From positions 1 to 12,143 of the forward strand of contig JACDCJ010000036.1 of NCBI GenBank assembly GCA_013817655.1: DNA of 12,143 nucleotides, written 5' to 3'. Below are positions 6,227 through 12,143 of this stretch, one piece after another (the first letter of the stretch is position 1; each line of letters starts with the position of its first letter). The notes under the pieces were generated by a model. It was not told the DNA's origin. It ran no database searches and saw nothing but the letters and a program-made list of their open reading frames with translations. The position numbers and the translations under genes are program-made. This DNA comes from Actinosomnolentus pattersoniae (SeqCode). Its GTDB lineage: Bacteria; Actinomycetota; UBA4738.

Positions 6227-6249
6227 GGCCGGGAGACATCGGCCCGGCC
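6227..6249 (+). other. Hairpin in the rpsG-fusA gap
   Basis: GGCCGGG (6227-6233) and CCCGGCC (6243-6249) form a perfect 7-bp GC stem with a 9-nt loop, ending six bases before the fusA Shine-Dalgarno sequence GGGAAGG (6255-6261). No T-run follows, so it is not an intrinsic terminator. It could tune fusA translation or be an RNA-processing or protein-binding site. The left arm is the same 7-mer as the start of the repeated arm in the rpsL leader. Chance is possible at this base composition. Confidence 0.4.
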
Positions 6250-6269
6250 AGCGCGGGAAGGCCTGAACG

Positions 6270-8441
6270 ATGGCCACCCCGGCAAGGAAGTTGGAGATGG
6301 CGCAGACGGTCAAGGACACGGCGAGACGAACGCCCGGAGGGGCCGCCAAGGGCCTCCTGATCCGGGAGTATCCGCTCGTCCGGACGCGGAACATCGGGAT
6401 CATGGCCCACATCGACGCGGGCAAGACCACCACGACCGAGCGCATCCTCTATTACACCGGCAAGTCCTACAAGGTCGGGGAGGTCCACGAGGGCACGGCC
6501 CAGATGGACTGGATGGTCCAGGAACGGGAGCGGGGCATCACGATCACGTCCGCGGCCACCACGTGCATGTGGAAGGACCACTGGATCAACATCATCGACA
6601 CGCCCGGACACGTGGACTTCACGGTGGAGGTGGAGCGATCGCTTCGCGTGCTGGACGGCGCGGTCGCCGTGTTCGACGGCGTGGCCGGGGTCGAGCCCCA
6701 GACCGAGACCGTCTGGCGCCAGGCCGATCGCTACGTCGTGCCCAGGATCTGCTTCATCAACAAGATGGACCGGACCGGAGCCGACTTCGAACGCGCCGTC
6801 CGCATGATCGAGGACCGGCTCCACGCGATCCCGCTCGTCGTGCAGCTGCCCTGGGGCATCGAGCAAGGATTCCACGGGGTCATCGACCTCATCGAGATGC
6901 GCGGCCACTACTGGCCGAGCGACGGACTCGACGAGGAATGGGAGGACCGCGAGATCCCTCAGGAGTACCGGGAGCAGGCCGAGGGATGGCGCCACCGCCT
7001 CTTCGAGCAGCTCGCCGACCACGACGAGGCGCTCATGGACAAGTACGTGCACGGCGACGAGCCGACGGCCGAGGAGCTGCGACGGGCGGTGCGCGTCGCA
7101 ACGCTCCGATCCCAGGGCACGCCGGTGCTGTGCGGCTCGGCCTTCAAGAACAAGGCGATCCAGCCGCTGCTGGATGCCATCGTCACCTTCCTGCCCTCGC
7201 CCCTCGACGTGCCTGCTCTCCCCGGGGTCACCCCAAACGGCGACGAGGCCGTCCGGCAGCCCTCCGATGACGAGCCCTTCTCGGCGCTGGCTTTCAAGAT
7301 CATGACCGACCCCTATGTGGGGCGCCTCACCTACATCCGCCTGTATTCGGGCACGCTGCGCGCCGGAGCCCACGTGGAGAACTCCACGAAGGGTCGGAAG
7401 GAGCGGATCGGCCGCATCCTGCAGATGCACGCCAACCACCGCGAGGACATGGAGGCGGCCTTCACCGGCGACATCGTCGCCGTCGTGGGACTGAAGCACA
7501 CGACGACGGGCGACACGCTGTGCGAGCCGGCCAACCCCATCGTGCTAGAGGCCATGACGTTCCCCACCCCGGTTGTGTCGGTCGCGATCGAGCCGAAGAC
7601 GAAGGCCGATCAGGACAAGCTGACCGTAGCGCTCGCGAAGCTCGCGGACGAGGACCCGACGTTCCTGGTCCGCTTCAATGACGAGACGGGTCAGACGTTG
7701 ATCTCGGGAATGGGTGAGCTCCACTTGGAGATCCTCGTCGACCGCCTCACCAGGGAGTTCAACGTCGGAGCGAACGTCGGCAAGCCGCAGGTGGCCTACC
7801 GCGAGACCATCCGCAAGGTCGCGCACAAGGTCGTCGCCCGGTACGTTCGCCAGACCGGCGGTCGCGGGCAGTACGGGCATGTGGTCATCGACCTCGAGCC
7901 GACGGGCGCGGGAGGCGGATACGAGTTCATCAACAAGATCGTCGGTGGCTCGATCCCCCGGGAGTACATCCCCTCGGTCGACCAGGGCATCCAGGAGGCC
8001 ATGGAGTCCGGCGTCCTGGCGGGGTATCCGATGGTGGACGTTCGCGCGATCCTGACGGACGGCACCTATCACGAGGTCGACTCCTCGGAGATCGCCTTCA
8101 AGATCGCCGGACAGATGGCGCTGCGGGACGGGGCCCGAAAGGCCGACCCCGCGCTGCTCGAGCCCGTCATGGAGTTCGAGATCCTGACGCCGGAGGAGTT
8201 CATGGGCGAGGTCCTGGGCGACGTGACTTCACGCCGCGGCCGGATCGAGCACATCGAGGAGCGCGCCGGCATTCGCTCGATCCGGGTTCTGGTTCCCCTG
8301 GCGGAGCTCTTCGGCTACGCCACGGACCTCCGATCCCGGACGCAGGGCCGCGCCTCCCACACGCCGATGCAGTTGCACGCGTACCAGGAAGTGCCCGCCC
8401 AGATCTCCAGGGAGATCGTCGCGCGGGTCCGAGGCGAGTAA
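6270..8441 (+). CDS. fusA: Elongation factor G
   Basis: EF-G is the GTPase that drives translocation of tRNAs and mRNA on the ribosome and, with RRF, recycles ribosomes. From ATG 6270 the protein is 723 aa. GTPase motifs are intact: AHIDAGKTT (residues 46-54), RGITITSAATT for switch I, DTPGHVDF (110-117), NKMD (164-167) and GSAFKNKA. Domain IV (GGRGQYGHVVIDLEP) and domain V follow in order to the C-terminus. The N-terminus is odd: about 40 residues precede the NIGIMAHID block, compared with about 10 in most EF-Gs. ATG 6270 has GGGAAGG 8 nt upstream; an in-frame ATG at 6297 has AAGGAAG (6284-6290) 6 nt upstream and would give 714 aa. Both starts are plausible. Follows rpsG by 71 bp, precedes tuf by 31 bp. 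Confidence 0.97.
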   Translation: MATPARKLEMAQTVKDTARRTPGGAAKGLLIREYPLVRTRNIGIMAHIDAGKTTTTERILYYTGKSYKVGEVHEGTAQMDWMVQERERGITITSAATTCMWKDHWINIIDTPGHVDFTVEVERSLRVLDGAVAVFDGVAGVEPQTETVWRQADRYVVPRICFINKMDRTGADFERAVRMIEDRLHAIPLVVQLPWGIEQGFHGVIDLIEMRGHYWPSDGLDEEWEDREIPQEYREQAEGWRHRLFEQLADHDEALMDKYVHGDEPTAEELRRAVRVATLRSQGTPVLCGSAFKNKAIQPLLDAIVTFLPSPLDVPALPGVTPNGDEAVRQPSDDEPFSALAFKIMTDPYVGRLTYIRLYSGTLRAGAHVENSTKGRKERIGRILQMHANHREDMEAAFTGDIVAVVGLKHTTTGDTLCEPANPIVLEAMTFPTPVVSVAIEPKTKADQDKLTVALAKLADEDPTFLVRFNDETGQTLISGMGELHLEILVDRLTREFNVGANVGKPQVAYRETIRKVAHKVVARYVRQTGGRGQYGHVVIDLEPTGAGGGYEFINKIVGGSIPREYIPSVDQGIQEAMESGVLAGYPMVDVRAILTDGTYHEVDSSEIAFKIAGQMALRDGARKADPALLEPVMEFEILTPEEFMGEVLGDVTSRRGRIEHIEERAGIRSIRVLVPLAELFGYATDLRSRTQGRASHTPMQLHAYQEVPAQISREIVARVRGE

Positions 8442-8472
8442 GTCGAGATCGGAAGCGGAAGGAGCACGAAGG

Positions 8473-9657
<1,185 letters not shown>

Positions 9658-9724
9658 ACGCGCGCACCGCACTCGTTCGCGGCGTCAACAGCCGATCGCC
9701 CGCGACCACGGAAGGCTGCCACTG

Positions 9725-10033
9725 ATGGCGGCGCCGAGGATCCGCATCAAGCTGCGCGCGTACGACCACGAGATCCTGGACGCGGCCGCTCGCGACATCG
9801 CCGATCACGTCACGCGAACGGGCGCGAAGGTGGTGGGACCGGTGCCCTTGCCGACCGAGCGGACCGTGTACACGGTCATCCGCTCGCCCCACAAGGACAA
9901 GGACAGCAGGGAGCACTTCCAGATGCTCACGCACAAGCGGCTGATCGACATCATGGATGCCACCTCGAAGACGGTGCAGGAGCTTCAGCGGCTGAACCTA
10001 TCGGCGGGCGTGGACATCGAGATCAAGCTCTAG
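9725..10033 (+). CDS. rpsJ: 30S ribosomal protein S10 (uS10)
   Basis: S10 is a small-subunit head protein that also acts as NusE in transcription antitermination. From ATG 9725 it is 102 aa, the usual size, starting with RIRIKLRAYDHEILDAAARDI and containing the conserved GPVPLPTERTVYTVIRSPHKDKDSREHF and THKRLIDI. The frame is open further upstream (to about 9605), but that part lies over tuf and has no S10 similarity; GGAAGG (9710-9715), 9 nt before ATG 9725, supports the chosen start. The 67-bp gap after tuf holds a modest inverted repeat (TCGCGG 9677-9682, CCGCGA 9700-9705) but no clear promoter or terminator, so the S10 genes probably continue the str transcript. Confidence 0.97.
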   Translation: MAAPRIRIKLRAYDHEILDAAARDIADHVTRTGAKVVGPVPLPTERTVYTVIRSPHKDKDSREHFQMLTHKRLIDIMDATSKTVQELQRLNLSAGVDIEIKL

Positions 10034-10061
10034 GCCGGCGACGAGACGACGGGACGGGACG

Positions 10062-10721
10062 ATGGCGGAGACGAAGGGCATCCTCGGGACGAAGCTCGGG
10101 ATGACGCAGATCTTCACCGATGACTCCCGTGCCCTGCCCGTGACGGTCATCCAGGCGGGGCCGTGCGTCGTGACGCAGGTGAAGACCGATGAGCGTGACG
10201 GGTATCGGGCCGTCCAGCTCGCCTACCTCGAGCGCGAGCGCTCTCGCGTCAGCAAGCCGATGGCCGGTCATTTCAAGGCGGCGAACGCGAAGCCTGCCAG
10301 CCACCTCGTCGAGTTTCGGACCGATGCGTCGGCGACGTACTCGCCCGGCCAGCGCATCACCGTCGATATCTTCCAGCCCGGCGAGCGGGCGGACGTCGTC
10401 GGGGTGTCGAAGGGCAAGGGCTTCGCGGGAACGATGAAGCGACATGGCTTCGGCGGCCTGAGCGCCTCCCACGGAACGCAGCGCAAGCACCGTTCTCCGG
10501 GCTCGATAGGGGCCTGCGCCACTCCCTCCAGGGTCTTCAAGGGGATGAAGATGGCCGGGCAGATGGGGAACGAGCGGGTCACGGTCCTCAACCTCGAGGT
10601 GGTCGAGTCGGACCCGGAACGGAATCTGCTCCTGCTACGCGGCGCGGTTCCGGGGCCGAGCGGCGCTCTCGTCATGGTTCGCTCCTCGGTGAAGGCCGTG
10701 GACGCAAAGGGGATGGCCTGA
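10062..10721 (+). CDS. rplC: 50S ribosomal protein L3 (uL3)
   Basis: L3 is an early-assembly protein of the large subunit whose loop reaches towards the peptidyl-transferase centre. It is 219 aa, full length. Hallmarks are the start GILGTKLGMTQIF, the SKGKGFAGTMKRHGF segment, and SPGSIGACATPSRVFKGMKMAGQMGNERVTV in the extended loop. The Gln that PrmB methylates in E. coli L3 (GSIGQ) is Ala here, as I recall is common outside proteobacteria. The start at ATG 10062 is 28 bp after rpsJ, with a weak GGGACGGGA ribosome site. Its TGA overlaps the rplD ATG by one base. Confidence 0.97.
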   Translation: MAETKGILGTKLGMTQIFTDDSRALPVTVIQAGPCVVTQVKTDERDGYRAVQLAYLERERSRVSKPMAGHFKAANAKPASHLVEFRTDASATYSPGQRITVDIFQPGERADVVGVSKGKGFAGTMKRHGFGGLSASHGTQRKHRSPGSIGACATPSRVFKGMKMAGQMGNERVTVLNLEVVESDPERNLLLLRGAVPGPSGALVMVRSSVKAVDAKGMA

Positions 10722-11383
10722 TGCCGACGATCGACGTCCGAGACGTGAAGGGCGCCGTTGTCGGTCAGCGAGAGCTTCCATCTGCCCTGTTCGAGGCCCC
10801 GGTGAACGTGCCGGTCATGCATCAGGTGGTGGTCGCGGGCCTGGCAGCGCAGCGCGCCGGCACGCACTCGACGAAGACGCGCGGAGAGGTCTCCGGCGGC
10901 GGCAAGAAGCCATGGAGGCAAAAGGGCACGGGCCGCGCGCGCCACGGGTCGTCCCGCTCGCCCATCTGGTCCGGGGGCGGTGTGGCCCACGGGCCGAAAC
11001 CGAGGGACTACTCGGTCCGGGTGAACAAGAGAATGCGGAGGGCGGCCCTGCGCTCGGCGCTATCGGACGCGACCCGGAGTGAAAAGCTCTCGTTGCTCGC
11101 GGACCTGGCCTTCGACGGGCCTCGAACGAAGGATGCCATCGCCCTTCTCGATACGCTCGAGCTGCGCGGCCGCATCCTCTTCGTGATCGCCGAGCCCGAT
11201 GAGGCTCTGGAGAAGTCCTTCCGCAACCTTGGCCACGTCAAGGTGGGGTACCCGGGGAACCTCAACACCTACGACCTTCTCTACGCAGACCGCGTGGTCT
11301 TCACGACGGAGGCGCTCGACGCCCTCGTAGGTCGTCTGCTTGCAGACCGAGTCGAAGAGGGGCCCGAGGAGGTTGGAGCGTGA
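10721..11383 (+). CDS. rplD: 50S ribosomal protein L4 (uL4)
   Basis: L4 binds 23S rRNA domain I and extends a loop that lines the peptide exit tunnel; in E. coli it also represses the S10 operon. The protein is 220 aa. The tunnel loop shows the conserved THSTKTRGEVSGGGKKPWRQ, KGTGRARHGSSRSPIWSGGG and VAHGPKPRDYS blocks, with no insertion or deletion at the macrolide-related loop that I can see. ATG 10721 overlaps the rplC stop (TGATG) and has AGGGGA (10708-10713) seven bases upstream. A short acidic tail (EEGPEEVGA) follows the globular domain. Its stop overlaps rplW by four bases (GTGA). Confidence 0.97.
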   Translation: MPTIDVRDVKGAVVGQRELPSALFEAPVNVPVMHQVVVAGLAAQRAGTHSTKTRGEVSGGGKKPWRQKGTGRARHGSSRSPIWSGGGVAHGPKPRDYSVRVNKRMRRAALRSALSDATRSEKLSLLADLAFDGPRTKDAIALLDTLELRGRILFVIAEPDEALEKSFRNLGHVKVGYPGNLNTYDLLYADRVVFTTEALDALVGRLLADRVEEGPEEVGA

Positions 11384-11673
11384 AGAGCCCACGAGACGTC
11401 ATCATCCGCCCCGTCGTTTCGGAGAAGTCCTACGCCGGGCTGGAGGGAAACTCCTACACCTTCCTGGTCTATCCCGGTGCGAACAAGACGGAGATCAAGG
11501 AGGCAATCCAGCAGATCTGGAACGTCCGGGTGCGGAACGTGAACACGCTGAACCGCAAGGGCAAGGTTAAGCGCACCCGCCTGGGAACCGGAAAGCGCCC
11601 GGACGAGAAGCGCGCGATCGTCACGCTCGCCGAAGGGGACGTGATCGAGATCTTCGAGGCGAAGGGGCCATAG
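11380..11673 (+). CDS. rplW: 50S ribosomal protein L23 (uL23)
   Basis: L23 lies at the tunnel exit and is the docking site for trigger factor and SRP. It is 97 aa, normal for bacteria, with the conserved start RDVIIRPVVSEKSY, the core FLVYPGANKTEIKEAIQQIWNVRV and the loop NVNTLNRKGKVKRTRLGTGKRPDEKRAIVTL. It starts at GTG 11380, inside the end of rplD (GTGA overlap), with a near-perfect Shine-Dalgarno GAGGAGG (11366-11372) seven bases before. It stops one base before the rplB ATG. Confidence 0.97.
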   Translation: MKSPRDVIIRPVVSEKSYAGLEGNSYTFLVYPGANKTEIKEAIQQIWNVRVRNVNTLNRKGKVKRTRLGTGKRPDEKRAIVTLAEGDVIEIFEAKGP

Positions 11674-12143
11674 ATGGCGGTCCGGAAGTACAAGCCCACC
11701 ACGCCGGGACGCCGCGGATCGAGCGTCTCCGATTTCTCGGAGATCACCCGGGGCCAGCCCGAGAAGTCGCTGACCCGTCAACTCAAGAAGAGGGCCGGGC
11801 GGAACGCGTACGGTCGCATCACCGCCCGACACCAGGGCGGCGGACACAAGCGCCAGTACCGGCTGATCGACTTCAAGCGCAACAAGGACGGGGTCCCGGC
11901 AAAGGTCGCCTCGATCGAGTACGACCCCAACCGGAGCGCCCGCATCGCCCTTCTGCACTACCTGGATGGGGAGAAGCGCTACATCCTGGCGCCGCAGGGA
12001 CTGAACGTGGGTGACCGGCTGGTGTCCGGTTCGGGCGCCGACATCCGGCCCGGCAACGCCCTGCCGCTTCAGAGCATCCCGGTCGGCACGGTCGTTCATG
12101 CCGTGGAGCTCAAGGCAGGAGCCGGCGCGAAGATGGCGCGTTT
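11674..12143 (+). CDS. rplB: 50S ribosomal protein L2 (uL2), 3' end outside window
   Basis: L2 supports subunit joining and the peptidyl-transferase centre. Only the first 156 codons of an expected roughly 275 are present; the gene runs off the right edge. ATG 11674 directly abuts the rplW stop (TAGATG) with GAAGGGG (11661-11667) as ribosome site. Recognisable L2 text includes the start MAVRKYKPTTPGRRGSSV, GRNAYGRITARHQGGGHKRQYRLIDFKR, and IEYDPNRSARIALLHYLDGEKRYILAP, followed by IPVGTVVHAVELKAGAGAKMAR. Gene order rplC-rplD-rplW-rplB is the standard S10 operon order, so rpsS, rplV and rpsC are expected next. Confidence 0.97.
   Translation, partial: MAVRKYKPTTPGRRGSSVSDFSEITRGQPEKSLTRQLKKRAGRNAYGRITARHQGGGHKRQYRLIDFKRNKDGVPAKVASIEYDPNRSARIALLHYLDGEKRYILAPQGLNVGDRLVSGSGADIRPGNALPLQSIPVGTVVHAVELKAGAGAKMAR

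Noticed and set aside
6186..7499. Long open frame (437 codons) on the minus strand opposite fusA, with similar long antisense frames opposite copA, tuf and rplC
   Set aside because: These lie opposite clearly conserved genes and are expected from strong G/C third-position bias; their translations look low-complexity (Arg, Asp, Gly, Ala, Leu) with no recognisable domain.

Overview
The window is a GC-rich stretch read entirely on the plus strand. The ribosomal proteins and elongation factors look actinobacterial: a 156-aa S7 ending HYRW, an EF-Tu with GHIDHGKT, and short L23 and S10. A deep-branching, possibly uncultured Actinomycetota lineage is my best guess. That placement is inferred from sequence flavour, not from a tree.

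Left third (1-4816): a tightly packed, probably metal-handling gene block. It holds the 3' part of an MFS transporter (sugar-porter/SV2-like motifs), a DUF2182-type integral membrane protein with a Met-rich tail, a tiny open frame that looks like a CopZ/HMA copper chaperone with its middle deleted, and a full Cu(I)-type P1B ATPase (CopA-like). These genes overlap by 1-4 bases (TGATG or GTGA junctions), so they are probably one translationally coupled transcript. No metal-responsive regulator is visible.

Middle (4817-5344): a 79-aa Cys/His-rich putative zinc-ribbon protein, then a 227-bp non-coding leader in front of rpsL. The leader holds a well-formed promoter (TTGACA-N17-TAGCAT), a strong intrinsic terminator (8-bp stem, 4-nt loop, T5) about 45 nt before rpsL, and an upstream second copy of the terminator's left arm (GGCCGGGCC) that could act as antiterminator. 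A 16-codon open frame has its stop codon in the terminator loop. Together these suggest transcription attenuation of the str operon, and this is the most interesting signal in the window.

Right part (5345-12143): the translation super-operon rpsL-rpsG-fusA-tuf directly followed by the S10 operon rpsJ-rplC-rplD-rplW-rplB (rplB runs off the end). Spacing is short throughout: 11-71 bp in the first half, then overlapping or abutting genes from rplC to rplB. All of these proteins are full length with intact signature motifs. The rpoB/rpoC genes that often precede rpsL are not here; the copper block occupies that position.

No tRNA, rRNA, CRISPR array, insertion sequence or phage gene was seen. No gap between genes exceeds 300 bases.
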